This document shows, piece after piece, positions 18,488-26,351 of a DNA stretch of 64,000 nucleotides. A program made the position numbers and the translations under genes. Numbering within the stretch: position 1 is the first letter of the stretch; each line of letters opens with the position of its first letter. A model generated the notes under the pieces. That model did no database searches. It was not told the DNA's origin and was given only the letters and a program-made list of their open reading frames with translations. The DNA lies in the NCBI GenBank assembly GCA_965222935.1, contig CBDCVA010000002.1:1302001-1366000 (forward strand), read 5' to 3'. This DNA is from CBDCVA01 sp965222935 [NCBI: Candidatus Latescibacterota bacterium] (GTDB taxonomy: Bacteria > Latescibacterota > CBDCVA01).

Positions 18488-19699
18488 ATGAAATTCCCGA
18501 TCTACATGGATAACCACGCGACGACGCCGCTTGATCCGCGGGTCTTGGAGGCGATGACGCCGTATTTCCTGGACGACTTCGGCAACGCAGCGAGCCGCAA
18601 CCACGCCTTCGGGTGGAAGGCGGAGGAGGCGGTCGAGCAGGGGCGTGAGACGATCGCTCGGCTGATCAACTGCGACCCGAAGGAGCTCATCTTCATGAGC
18701 GGGGCGACGGAGTCGGACAATCTGGCCATCAAGGGCGTTGCACACTTCTACGCGGAGAAGGGCAAGCACATCATCACGTGCGTGACTGAGCACAAGGCGG
18801 TGCTCGACACGTGCAAACACCTGGAAAACCAGGGCTTCGAGGTCACCTACCTCCAAGTGGACGAATACGGTCAGGTGGACCCGGACGATCTGAAGAAAGC
18901 GATTCGAGACGACACGATTCTGGTCTCGATCATGTTCGCCAACAATGAGATCGGGACGATCCACCGGATCTCCGAGATCGGGGCGATTGCGGCGGAAGCC
19001 GGAGCGCTGTTGCACTGTGACGCGACGCAGGCCGTGGGCAAGATCCCCGTGGACGTTCAGGCGATGAACATCCACCTGATGTCGTTCACAGCACACAAGA
19101 TCTATGGCCCAAAGGGCATCGGGGCGCTCTACGTGCGCCGCAGGCGGCCACGCGTGCGGCTTTCGGCGCTGATTCACGGCGGTGGGCACGAGCGTGGGAT
19201 GCGTTCGGGCACGTTGAACGTGCCGGGGGTCGTGGGCTTCGCCAAAGCGTGCGAACTCTGCGAACAGGAGATGGCCACCGAGGGCGTGCGGTTGGCGGGG
19301 ATGCGTGACAGGCTCCATCAGGGTATCGCAAGCCAGGCGGAGCAGGTGCCGCTCAACGGACACCCGACGGAGCGGCTGCCGGGCAACCTGAATCTAAGCT
19401 TCGCGTACGTGGAGGGCGAGTCCCTGCTCATGGGCATCAGCGAGATCGCCGTCTCGTCGGGCTCGGCGTGCACATCGGCGTCGCTGGAGCCATCCTATGT
19501 GATTCAGGCGCTGGGCACGGACCCGGAGTTGGCCCATAGCTCCATCCGATTTGGCCTGGGGCGCTTCAATACCGAAGAAGAGGTCGACTACGCCACCGAT
19601 CGACTGGTCGAGACCGTGGGCCGGCTACGCGAGATGTCGGCGCTTTGGGAACTGTTCGAGGAAGGCGTTGACCTCAAGACCATCGAGTGGTCGGAATAA
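18488..19699 (+). CDS. iscS: Cysteine desulfurase
   Basis: PLP enzyme that takes sulfur from cysteine and passes it to IscU. The 403-residue length equals that of E. coli IscS (404). Visible features: [13 protein letters not shown] at the N-terminus, SGATESDN, the PLP lysine K204 in [10 protein letters not shown], and the mobile-loop catalytic cysteine C328 in [14 protein letters not shown], with the same number as in E. coli IscS. The long loop marks it as group I (IscS/NifS), not SufS. Ribosome site GGGGGAAGGG is 6 bases upstream. It is followed 35 bases later by iscU. Confidence 0.96.
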   Translation: MKFPIYMDNHATTPLDPRVLEAMTPYFLDDFGNAASRNHAFGWKAEEAVEQGRETIARLINCDPKELIFMSGATESDNLAIKGVAHFYAEKGKHIITCVTEHKAVLDTCKHLENQGFEVTYLQVDEYGQVDPDDLKKAIRDDTILVSIMFANNEIGTIHRISEIGAIAAEAGALLHCDATQAVGKIPVDVQAMNIHLMSFTAHKIYGPKGIGALYVRRRRPRVRLSALIHGGGHERGMRSGTLNVPGVVGFAKACELCEQEMATEGVRLAGMRDRLHQGIASQAEQVPLNGHPTERLPGNLNLSFAYVEGESLLMGISEIAVSSGSACTSASLEPSYVIQALGTDPELAHSSIRFGLGRFNTEEEVDYATDRLVETVGRLREMSALWELFEEGVDLKTIEWSE

Positions 19700-19734
19700 G
19701 ATAGAGCGCGTGCGCTAGAAGGAGAAGAGAAAGC

Positions 19735-20154
19735 ATGGCATACTCGGACAAGGTCATTGATCACTACAAGAACCCGCGCAACCTGGGCAGCCTCTCCAAG
19801 GACGATCCGAACGTCGGCACGGGCTTGGTCGGCGCGCCGGAGTGCGGCGACGTGATGAAACTGCAGATCAAGGTCAGCGACGAGGGCGTCATCGAAGATG
19901 CCAAGTTCAAGACCTTCGGATGTGGCAGCGCGATTGCCGCTAGCAGCCTGGCAACCGAGTGGATGAAGGGCAAGACGGCCGAAGAAGCCATGGAAATCAA
20001 GAACACGCAGATCGTCGAGGAGTTGAAGCTCCCGCCCATTAAAATCCACTGTTCGGTCCTGGCGGAGGACGGGATCAAGGCGGCTCTCCGCGATTTGTAT
20101 CAGAAGCAGGGCAAGGAAATCGACGACCCCAAGCTCCAGCCGGCGAAGCACTAG
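19735..20154 (+). CDS. iscU: Iron-sulfur cluster scaffold protein
   Basis: Scaffold on which [2Fe-2S] and [4Fe-4S] clusters are built. Cluster ligands C37, D39, C63, H105 and C106 are all present, and LPPIK at residues 99-103 matches the LPPVK peptide recognised by the chaperone HscA, which is encoded downstream. The 139 residues exceed E. coli IscU (128) only by a short C-terminal tail. A clear ribosome site GGAGAAGAG precedes the start. Good agreement between the LPPIK motif and the presence of hscA/hscB indicates a true ISC system and not a SufU or NifU relative. Confidence 0.96.
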   Translation: MAYSDKVIDHYKNPRNLGSLSKDDPNVGTGLVGAPECGDVMKLQIKVSDEGVIEDAKFKTFGCGSAIAASSLATEWMKGKTAEEAMEIKNTQIVEELKLPPIKIHCSVLAEDGIKAALRDLYQKQGKEIDDPKLQPAKH

Positions 20155-20192
20155 AGCAACTGCTTTCTTGAGGCGTCGGCAGTAGCTTGAGC

Positions 20193-20234
20193 CCGGCCTC
20201 TCTCGGTCCGCGCGGCGGGAGCGGGAGAGGCCGG
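20193..20234 (+). terminator. Strong hairpin between iscU and hscB (possible attenuator)
   Basis: CCGGCCTCTC (20193-20202) pairs perfectly with GAGAGGCCGG (20225-20234) across a GC-rich loop and is followed by TTT. It lies in the only sizeable gap (110 bases) inside the ISC operon. A partial terminator or RNA-stabilising stem here would make iscS/iscU transcripts more abundant than the chaperone genes, as processing does in other isc operons. Confidence 0.5.
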
Positions 20235-20264
20235 TTTGCCGTCTGGCCGACCGGGTGAAGCATT

Positions 20265-20909
20265 GTGATGGGGGTTGAGTCCAGGGAGAGGCTCGAACGG
20301 ATCCCAGCCGGAACGGACCACTTCACCGTCCTAGGGCTCGAGCGCCGTTTGAACCTGGACTTGGATGCACTGGAAGAGACCTACCACGCGCTCAGCCGCC
20401 AGTACCACCCCGACTACCATGCAACGGGCCCGGCCGCATCGCGTGCCATCGCCGAGTCGAACACCGCGGCCGTCACCGCGGCCTACAGGACGCTTCGCGA
20501 GCCCATCGGTCGGGTAGCCTACCTGATCGGGCTAGAGGGGGGAGTGAGCGACCCCTCAACCCAGACCGAGCAGGTGCCGCAAATGCTGTTGATGGAAGCC
20601 TTCGAGGCCCGTGAAACGCTGGAAGAATATGAGATGGCGGGCGACACGGAGATCGTGGGCCTAGCGGGTGCACTGCGTGAGGCGCTTAAGGAGTGGCAGG
20701 AGCGGGCGGAGGACGTCGATGCGCGGCTGAGCGTCAAGTTCGACGCCTGGGATGCGCTCGCCAGCAGCGGCGATGATCATGAACGGAAGGCGTTGATCCA
20801 TGAGATGGAAGTGCTGCTGGGCGAACGGCGCTACGTGGTGAACTTAGCGCACGATTTGGAAACCGCTTTGGCCGGGGATGATCTCTTGAGCAAACGGGAA
20901 AAGGCCTGA
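20265..20909 (+). CDS. hscB: J-domain co-chaperone HscB
   Basis: Delivers IscU to HscA and stimulates its ATPase. The 214-residue protein has an N-terminal J-domain with HPD at residues 48-50 (LSRQYHPDYH) and the preceding FTVLGLERRLNLDLDALEETYH that is specific to HscB. The C-terminal region is helical (residues 95-205), as expected of the three-helix bundle that binds IscU. The N-terminal C4 zinc finger found in human HSC20 is absent. Start is GTG 20265 or ATG 20268; they differ by one residue. The stop shares one base with the hscA start (TGATG), so the pair is translationally coupled. Confidence 0.93.
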   Translation: MMGVESRERLERIPAGTDHFTVLGLERRLNLDLDALEETYHALSRQYHPDYHATGPAASRAIAESNTAAVTAAYRTLREPIGRVAYLIGLEGGVSDPSTQTEQVPQMLLMEAFEARETLEEYEMAGDTEIVGLAGALREALKEWQERAEDVDARLSVKFDAWDALASSGDDHERKALIHEMEVLLGERRYVVNLAHDLETALAGDDLLSKREKA

Positions 20910-22741
20910 TGCCCCCGATCGTTGGCATTGACCTGGGGACGACCAACAGTCTGGTGGCGTACGTCCGCGACGGCGAGCCAGAGGTGGTCCCTGGTCCGAA
21001 CGGGGATAAGATCGTACCGTCGGTCATCTTTATCGGGGAGGCCAACCGGCCGGTCGTCGGGGCAAACGCAAAGCGCTGGATGCTGTTCGATCCCCAGCAT
21101 ATCGTCTTCAGCGTCAAGCGCTTCATGGGACGCAGCCTCGAGGATGTCCGCACAGAGCAGGCATTTTTGCCCTTTCAGCTCACCGATGAAGGCGATGGAG
21201 TGGTGCGCTTCCTGATCGGCAGGCGTCGCTACACAGCGCACGAGCTCTCGGCGAACGTCCTGGCGGAGCTTAAGCATAGGGCCGAGGTCTACTTCGGCGA
21301 ACCGGTGATCGATGCAGTCATCACCGTGCCAGCTTACTTCAACGACAGCCAGCGTCAGGCGACTAAAGATGCCGGCCGCATCGCGGGGCTGAACGTCCTG
21401 CGCATCATCAACGAGCCGACTGCGGCAGCGCTCGCCTACGGACTGCACAGACATGACGAAGGCATCGTGGCGGTCTACGACCTAGGCGGGGGCACGTTCG
21501 ACATCTCGATCCTCAAGCTTAAAGATGGCATCTTTGAGGTCTTGGCCACGGGCGGCGACACGCGCCTGGGCGGCGACGACATCGACCAGCGGCTCATGAG
21601 CTGGATGGTTGAGGAGCTCCGGGCCGAGCATGGGTTCGATGCCAGCAACGACCCCGAGAGCCTCGGCGCTCTCCGGGAGGCGGCTGAAACGGCCAAGATC
21701 GAACTTTCGACCGCGTTGGAGACGACGATCCAGCTTGTGTTCCCGCAGGCGGGGGTGCACTACGAGCGGTGGCTCGAGCGTCACGAGTTCGACGAGCTCG
21801 TCGGTGATATCGTGAAACGGACGGCCGGGCCTTGCCTGAGGGCGCTGGACGACGCTGGCCTCTCGGAGGGGCATGTTGACGAAGTGGTGCTGGTGGGCGG
21901 CTCTACACGGATGCCGTTGGTGCAGCGATGGGTGGAAGGTATCTTCGGACGGACACCGCAGACCGAGATCAACCCCGAGGAGGTCGTGGCGCTGGGGGCG
22001 GCCATCCAGGCGGAGATCCTGGGCGGCAGGTCGCGACACATGCTTCTTTTGGACGTGACGCCGCTCTCGCTCGGCATCGAGACGATGGGCGGGATCATGA
22101 GCGTGCTGATTCCGCGCAACTCGACAGTCCCCACGAGTGTCGCCGAGATGTTCACGACCTACGCCGATGGTCAGACGGTCGTGGACATCCACGTGCTCCA
22201 GGGCGACCGTGATCTGGCCAAGGACTGCCGGAGCCTTGGGCGATTCGAGCTGCGCATTCCGCCGCAACCGGCGGGTCTGCCTCGCATCGAGGTCACCTTT
22301 CACATCGACACCAACGGCATCCTGCAAGTCGCCGCGCACGACCTGAAGACCGGCGTAGAGCAGTCGATCTCGGTGACGCCATCGCACGGCCTCGATGCCG
22401 GGACCATCGAGCGGATGGTCCAAGAAGCGGCGTCCCGGCGGGAGGAGGATCGCAAAGCGCGCGTGCTGATCGAGGTGCGGAATGACGCGGACTTCATCGT
22501 CCGAGCGACGGAAAGAGCGCTTGTCCAAGGGGAGGGCGTGATTGGCGCGGAGCGTCTAGAAGAGATTCAGCGTGGGTTAGCGGAGCTCAAAGCTGTCCGG
22601 AACGGCGAGGACCCTGAGCATATCCGCGCCGTGCTTAATGTCTTTAACGCGGCGACGACCGACCTTGCCTCGGCGCTGATGGACAGCGCGGTGAAGACCG
22701 CGCTGGTAAACCGACAGGTGAGCGATGTACTCTCCTCGTAG
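20909..22741 (+). CDS. hscA: Hsp70-family chaperone HscA
   Basis: ATP-dependent chaperone that helps release clusters from IscU. 610 residues, shorter than DnaK (638) and close to E. coli HscA (616). The nucleotide-binding domain shows GIDLGTTNSLVAY, VITVPAYFNDSQRQATKDAG, NEPTAAALAYG, VYDLGGGTFD and VLVGGSTRMP; the linker region contains LLLDVTPLSLGIE, and the beta substrate domain ends near residue 500. The helical lid is short. Location directly after hscB and before fdx, plus the LPPIK motif in IscU, favours HscA over a second DnaK. No grpE is nearby. Confidence 0.93.
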   Translation: MPPIVGIDLGTTNSLVAYVRDGEPEVVPGPNGDKIVPSVIFIGEANRPVVGANAKRWMLFDPQHIVFSVKRFMGRSLEDVRTEQAFLPFQLTDEGDGVVRFLIGRRRYTAHELSANVLAELKHRAEVYFGEPVIDAVITVPAYFNDSQRQATKDAGRIAGLNVLRIINEPTAAALAYGLHRHDEGIVAVYDLGGGTFDISILKLKDGIFEVLATGGDTRLGGDDIDQRLMSWMVEELRAEHGFDASNDPESLGALREAAETAKIELSTALETTIQLVFPQAGVHYERWLERHEFDELVGDIVKRTAGPCLRALDDAGLSEGHVDEVVLVGGSTRMPLVQRWVEGIFGRTPQTEINPEEVVALGAAIQAEILGGRSRHMLLLDVTPLSLGIETMGGIMSVLIPRNSTVPTSVAEMFTTYADGQTVVDIHVLQGDRDLAKDCRSLGRFELRIPPQPAGLPRIEVTFHIDTNGILQVAAHDLKTGVEQSISVTPSHGLDAGTIERMVQEAASRREEDRKARVLIEVRNDADFIVRATERALVQGEGVIGAERLEEIQRGLAELKAVRNGEDPEHIRAVLNVFNAATTDLASALMDSAVKTALVNRQVSDVLSS

Positions 22742-22793
22742 CCCGAGGGGTAGTGAACGAGGGGAACGGCCGTAACGAACCAGGTGATAGACG

Positions 22794-23123
22794 ATGCCAA
22801 AGGTCACATTTTTGCCACTAGATGTCACGGTCGAGATCGACGAGGGCGAATCGATCCTGGATGCCGCCATCGACAACGACATCCTGCTCGAGCATGCGTG
22901 CGGGGGTAACTGCGCCTGCACGACCTGCCACGTGATCATCAAACAGGGAGAAGATGATCTCTCTGAGATGGAAGAAGAAGAAGAGGACATGCTAGATGAG
23001 GCCACGGATGTAACGATGCACTCGCGACTGGCCTGCCAGGCCAAGGTTTACGACGACGTGGTGGCGTTCATCCCGGCGTACTCGGGCAACTTCTATCCCA
23101 GCGGGGTGCCGCTAGAGCACTAA
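22794..23123 (+). CDS. fdx: ISC-type [2Fe-2S] ferredoxin
   Basis: Electron donor for cluster assembly. 109 residues with the vertebrate/ISC-type ligand spacing C36-x5-C42-x2-C45 and a distal C81 (SRLACQAKV). HACGGNCACTTCHV is characteristic of the adrenodoxin-like Fdx of isc operons. An acidic run around residues 56-66 (EEEEEED in part) probably contacts IscS. It lies 52 bases after hscA and 60 bases before the iscX start preferred here. Confidence 0.94.
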   Translation: MPKVTFLPLDVTVEIDEGESILDAAIDNDILLEHACGGNCACTTCHVIIKQGEDDLSEMEEEEEDMLDEATDVTMHSRLACQAKVYDDVVAFIPAYSGNFYPSGVPLEH

Positions 23124-23183
23124 GCGGGAGACTGGATGCGCCCGAAGCCAGGGCCCTATGGGATCGAGGGAGAGCCCGCAACG

Positions 23184-23396
23184 ATGAAGCTCACGTGGCA
23201 GGACATCGAGGAGATCGGCTATCAACTTTTCGAGCAGCGTCCCGATCTGGATCCACTGACCGTGCGCTTCACCGATCTCCACCAGTGGGTTTGCGAACTA
23301 CCCGACTTCGACGACGACCCCAAAGTCTCTACTGAAGGCAGACTCGAAGCCATCCAAATGGCCTGGTTGGAGGAGTACAAGGACGCGCAGGATTAA
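23184..23396 (+). CDS. iscX: Iron-sulfur assembly accessory protein IscX
   Basis: Small acidic protein that binds IscS and iron and modulates cluster assembly. ATG at 23184 gives 70 residues, beginning [12 protein letters not shown] and containing [11 protein letters not shown] and LPDFDDDP, a near match to the 66-residue E. coli protein. It has AGGGAGAG 9 bases upstream. A longer version from ATG 23136, also with a reasonable ribosome site, would add 16 residues not found in the family. It ends the ISC operon; the gene for IscA is absent. Confidence 0.9.
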   Translation: MKLTWQDIEEIGYQLFEQRPDLDPLTVRFTDLHQWVCELPDFDDDPKVSTEGRLEAIQMAWLEEYKDAQD

Positions 23397-23462
23397 GAGC
23401 GCAAGCCGCAGGAGACATCGCGTGGGTGCTCGATAGCCCGGGGAGCCAGAGCCGGTGCCCTC

Positions 23463-23630
23463 TCAGCGAGCCGCGCGCCTTCCGATCCACCAGCCGACAC
23501 CGAAAATACCGCTGCCGACCAGGAAATGGCCGAGCTCGACCCACATGCTCCCCCCAGCGATGCCGTAGACCAAGCCGATTCCCACGTCCACCAGCCCGAT
23601 CCCCTGCAGGATTTTCGCGACGGCCAGCAC
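23463..23630 (-). CDS. 55-residue two-helix membrane protein coupled to mog
   Basis: Small gene below the usual size cut-off. Its GTG start (23630-23628) follows the mog stop codon with no gap (TGA then GTG), which implies translational coupling. The 55-residue product is very hydrophobic, with two probable transmembrane stretches: ILQGIGLVDVGIGLVYGIAG and, after MWVELGH, FLVGSGIFGVGWWIG, followed by a positive tail RRAAR. Glycine is abundant, as in small helix-packing membrane proteins. No separate ribosome site is visible. It is the last gene of the mobA-moaC-mog set, so a link to molybdenum cofactor biology or to whatever enzyme uses the cofactor is suggested by position only. I do not recognise the family. 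Confidence 0.65.
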   Translation of the reverse strand: MLAVAKILQGIGLVDVGIGLVYGIAGGSMWVELGHFLVGSGIFGVGWWIGRRAAR

Positions 23631-24149
23631 TCAAGTCGACTGGCGCGCCGACGCCTCACCCGGGGACCTCGCCGCCTCGTGAGCGGCGCCGCCTAAAAGA
23701 TCGACCGCGTGCGGGATGGCCGGCCAGATGGTCTCCAGGTTCTCACGCGCACCCTTCGGGCTGCCGGGCAGGTTGACGATCAGCGTCCGGTCCCGAACGC
23801 CGCACACCGCACGCGAGAGCATCGCCCCCGGGGTCACCTTCAGGCTCTGTGCGCGCATTGCCTCCTCCAGACCCGGAACGCGCCGTTCGATCACTTCCAA
23901 GGTCGCCTCGGGGGTGACGTCGCGTGGGCTGAGCCCCGTGCCTCCCGTGGTGAGAATTAGGTCGCAACGCAGTTCATCAACGCATCGACGCAGCAAAGTG
24001 GCTAGCGCCTCCCGTTCGTCGGGCAGGATCTCTTGAAGGGCGATCTCTGCGCCGTGGGCATCGAGGAGCTCCCGCAGCGCTGCTCCCGAGAGATCGCGCC
24101 CCTCGCCGCGTGCGCGCCTGTCGCTAGCGGTGATGATGGCCGCTTTCAT
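23631..24149 (-). CDS. mog: Molybdopterin adenylyltransferase (MogA/MoaB family)
   Basis: Adenylylates molybdopterin before molybdate insertion. 172 residues; the family motifs are TTGGTGLSPRDVTPEA (residues about 80-95) and NLPGSPKGARENL near the C-terminus. MKAAIITASDR at the start is typical. The start overlaps the moaC stop as ATGA, and its own stop abuts the start of a 55-residue membrane protein. Separating MogA from MoaB needs alignment; both catalyse the same reaction in different lineages. Confidence 0.92.
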   Translation of the reverse strand: MKAAIITASDRRARGEGRDLSGAALRELLDAHGAEIALQEILPDEREALATLLRRCVDELRCDLILTTGGTGLSPRDVTPEATLEVIERRVPGLEEAMRAQSLKVTPGAMLSRAVCGVRDRTLIVNLPGSPKGARENLETIWPAIPHAVDLLGGAAHEAARSPGEASARQST

Positions 24150-24658
24150 GTGTCCTCTCTTCGGCGGTAGTGCCCACTCCTGCCACCGTGCTTCTCAATG
24201 AGGCGGATGTCACCGATGGTCATGGACCGGTCGAGCGCCTTCGCCATGTCGTAGAGTGCCAATAGCGCGGCCGAGACTGCTGTGAGCGCCTCCATCTCCA
24301 CGCCCGTCGGAGCGGTTGTCTTGACCCGGCTCTCAACCTCGATGCTGCGCCCATCGGGGCGAAAGTGGAAGGTCAGGTTAACGCTCGTGAGCGGAAGGGG
24401 GTGACACAGCGGGATCAACTCGCCGGTGCGCTTGGCGGCCATCATCCCGGCGATCTTCGCCACCGCCAGGGCATCCCCCTTGGCGAGATCGGCGGCGCGG
24501 ATGCGCTCGACCACGTCAAGGGAGGCCACCAGCCGCCCGGCAGCAACGGCGACGCGCTCGGTCGCGGGCTTAGCTGAGACGTCCACCATGTGCGCCCGAC
24601 CGGCGGCGTCCAGGTGCGTGAAGCCCGGTGCCTGTGCTTCCCGCTCTCCTTCGCTCAC
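24146..24658 (-). CDS. moaC: Cyclic pyranopterin monophosphate synthase
   Basis: Second half of the first step of molybdenum cofactor synthesis, working with MoaA. The GTG at 24658 is chosen because it overlaps the mobA stop (GTGA) and gives a 170-residue protein of normal length with the family N-terminus FTHLDAAGRAHMVDVSAKP; the frame runs much further upstream, but only as a shadow of mobA. Other motifs are GDALAVAKIAGMMAAKRT, IPLCHPLPLT and TGVEMEALTAVSAA, and the catalytic region DMAKALDR near the C-terminus. moaA, moaD, moaE and moeA are not in the window. Confidence 0.93.
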   Translation of the reverse strand: MSEGEREAQAPGFTHLDAAGRAHMVDVSAKPATERVAVAAGRLVASLDVVERIRAADLAKGDALAVAKIAGMMAAKRTGELIPLCHPLPLTSVNLTFHFRPDGRSIEVESRVKTTAPTGVEMEALTAVSAALLALYDMAKALDRSMTIGDIRLIEKHGGRSGHYRRREDT

Positions 24659-25260
24659 GATGCTCCCTCCACGCTCCGGCGGGCCTGTTCGTACTCGTCG
24701 GGCGTGTTGAGATTGATGAACGCATCCCCGCCCAGCCGCATCAGATCGGCCTCGGAGAGGTGCAGCGTCCTGGTGCGCATCGCGCCATGGAGCGCGACGA
24801 CCCGCCGCTTGCCCCGCACCAGAAGCCGTTCGATCACCGGCGCGCATGCGCGAGCGTAGACGCCCAGAAGAGGCTCGGGGCCTCGCGGGCTCTCGGCCAC
24901 GCAGATGTCCCAGTCGGCGCAGCCGTCGTTCGCACGCGCCTCCTCGTGAAACAGCCCCAGAACCCCGCGCGAGACGAACGGCAGGTCGCACGCGACCACG
25001 AAGTTGAGCGCTCCGCTCGCGACCAGAAGCCCCGCGTGGATGCCCGAGAGCGGCCCCTGGCCCAGGATGCGGTCTGAACACATCGTGACGCCCAGGTGCG
25101 CGTACTCCTCCGGCGCGTTCGTCACGATCAGCCGATCGTCGGTGAAGGGATCCAGGCTCTCCAGCACCCGCTCGATCAGCGGCCGCCCGTCGAGCTCCAG
25201 AAGCGCCTTGTTCCGGCCCATCCGGCTGCTCTTGCCGCCCGCAAGCACAATGCCCGTCAC
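24655..25260 (-). CDS. mobA: Molybdenum cofactor guanylyltransferase
   Basis: Adds GMP to molybdopterin to make the dinucleotide cofactor. The GTG at 25260 has GGAGGG just upstream and puts the nucleotide-binding GIVLAGGKSSRMGRNKALLE directly at the N-terminus, giving 201 residues; an upstream TTG at 25281 is less likely. Further motifs: ACDLPF (metal-binding aspartate) and INLNTPDEYEQA at the C-terminus. First gene of a mobA-moaC-mog-membrane-protein unit with overlapping codons throughout. Presence of mobA implies a bis-MGD enzyme elsewhere in the genome. Confidence 0.92.
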   Translation of the reverse strand: MTGIVLAGGKSSRMGRNKALLELDGRPLIERVLESLDPFTDDRLIVTNAPEEYAHLGVTMCSDRILGQGPLSGIHAGLLVASGALNFVVACDLPFVSRGVLGLFHEEARANDGCADWDICVAESPRGPEPLLGVYARACAPVIERLLVRGKRRVVALHGAMRTRTLHLSEADLMRLGGDAFINLNTPDEYEQARRSVEGAS

Positions 25261-25287
25261 CGCGCCCTCCGCATCATGCAATGCCCG

Positions 25288-25701
25288 CTACTTCCTGCCA
25301 CTCAGATCCTGCCCGAAGCAGAGGACGTAGCCATCCAGGTCCTCGATTTCGAACTCCCTCATGCCGTACGACTTGGTCTCCAGTGCTCGGACGATCTTCC
25401 CGCCTCTGGTCTTGATCTCATGGTAGAGTCCATCGACGTTGCTCACCCAGATGTAGGCATCCCAAGTTAGTTGACGAGTCGCGGTGGCGTTCGGGCGCGC
25501 CAAGCCAGAATGAAGGCCAAACAAGACCCAGGCACCATCGCGGTCGGCACAGCCAAAGGTGGGCGGCTCACCGTCGGCGGTCTCGACGTTGAAGCCCAGT
25601 GCCTCGCGGTAGTATTCCGCCGCTTTGACCACGTCGTCTACGAGGAAGTACGGGGCGCCATTCAGGAGCTTCGGGATGGTCTGGGTTGCTTCGGCAGGCA
25701 T
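25288..25701 (-). CDS. VOC-family (glyoxalase/bleomycin resistance) protein, copy A
   Basis: 137 residues from ATG 25701, which has AAGAGGG upstream. Contains the paired beta-alpha-beta-beta-beta units of the vicinal oxygen chelate fold: PYFLVDDVVKAAEYYREALGF at the start and EIEDLDGYVLCFGQD near the end, the glutamate of the latter being a usual metal ligand. Function is unknown; the family includes glyoxalases, dioxygenases and antibiotic-binding proteins. It is followed (in its own direction) by mobA and preceded by a close paralogue, so the pair looks like a tandem duplication. Confidence 0.82.
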   Translation of the reverse strand: MPAEATQTIPKLLNGAPYFLVDDVVKAAEYYREALGFNVETADGEPPTFGCADRDGAWVLFGLHSGLARPNATATRQLTWDAYIWVSNVDGLYHEIKTRGGKIVRALETKSYGMREFEIEDLDGYVLCFGQDLSGRK

Positions 25702-25724
25702 TGTGTCCCTCTTCAACAGAGCCG

Positions 25725-26141
25725 CTACCCCCCGCCACTCCAGTCCTGCCCGAAGCAGAGGACGTAGCCGTTGGGGTCCTCAAGATCGAAGTCCTTATTG
25801 CCGTACTCCTCGACGACCTCGGGGCCCCGGATGATCTTCACCCCCTTGGTCTTGAACTCCTCGTAGAGCGCGTCCACGTCGCGGACCCAGATGTAAGCGT
25901 CCCACGTGGAAGACCCGTACGCAATAGAATTGGGTCTAGCCAGGCCCGGGCACTGCTTCAACATGAAGCAGATGCCGTCCCGCCAGACCATGGCGAAGCT
26001 GGGCGGTTCCCCCCAGTAGCGATCGAAGCTGAAACCCAGTACGTCGCGGTAGTATTCGGCACTCTTGACCACGTCGTCGACGAAGAAGTACTGCGCGCGA
26101 TGGATGAAGTTCTTCTCGGTCTGGGGCATCTCCGCAGACAT
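25725..26141 (-). CDS. VOC-family protein, copy B (paralogue of copy A)
   Basis: 138 residues with the same layout as copy A: YFFVDDVVKSAEYYRDVLGF, WDAYIWVRDVDALYEEFKTKG and DLEDPNGYVLCFGQDWSG. Shared blocks between the copies are so close that a recent tandem duplication is likely, while the N-terminal 12 residues and the substrate-facing strand (SFAMVWRDGICFML versus TFGCADRDGAWVLF) have diverged. GGAAGGAG precedes the start. Metal-dependent lyase, isomerase or binding function is possible; nothing in the surroundings fixes it. Confidence 0.82.
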   Translation of the reverse strand: MSAEMPQTEKNFIHRAQYFFVDDVVKSAEYYRDVLGFSFDRYWGEPPSFAMVWRDGICFMLKQCPGLARPNSIAYGSSTWDAYIWVRDVDALYEEFKTKGVKIIRGPEVVEEYGNKDFDLEDPNGYVLCFGQDWSGGG

Positions 26142-26351
26142 TGTCCATCCGTCTCCTTCCGACAGGAAGCAATGGCTGTCTTGGTGCGCTGGCGGGCACC
26201 TCCGGCTTCCTGGGCAAAGAAGGTTCGCACCTCCGAGCTGTCAAGTGCCCGTCGAGACACTCGCCGCTTGCGCACGAACCGGCTTCGGTCGCAATATACG
26301 CTTGGTTAGATCATCGGCCCCACTTGTCCACCCCATGGATGGAGGACCGGC

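Noticed and set aside
24659-25081. Extended N-terminus of the moaC frame
   Set aside because: It lies entirely within mobA in another frame; the GTG at 24658 overlapping the mobA stop gives a normal-length MoaC.
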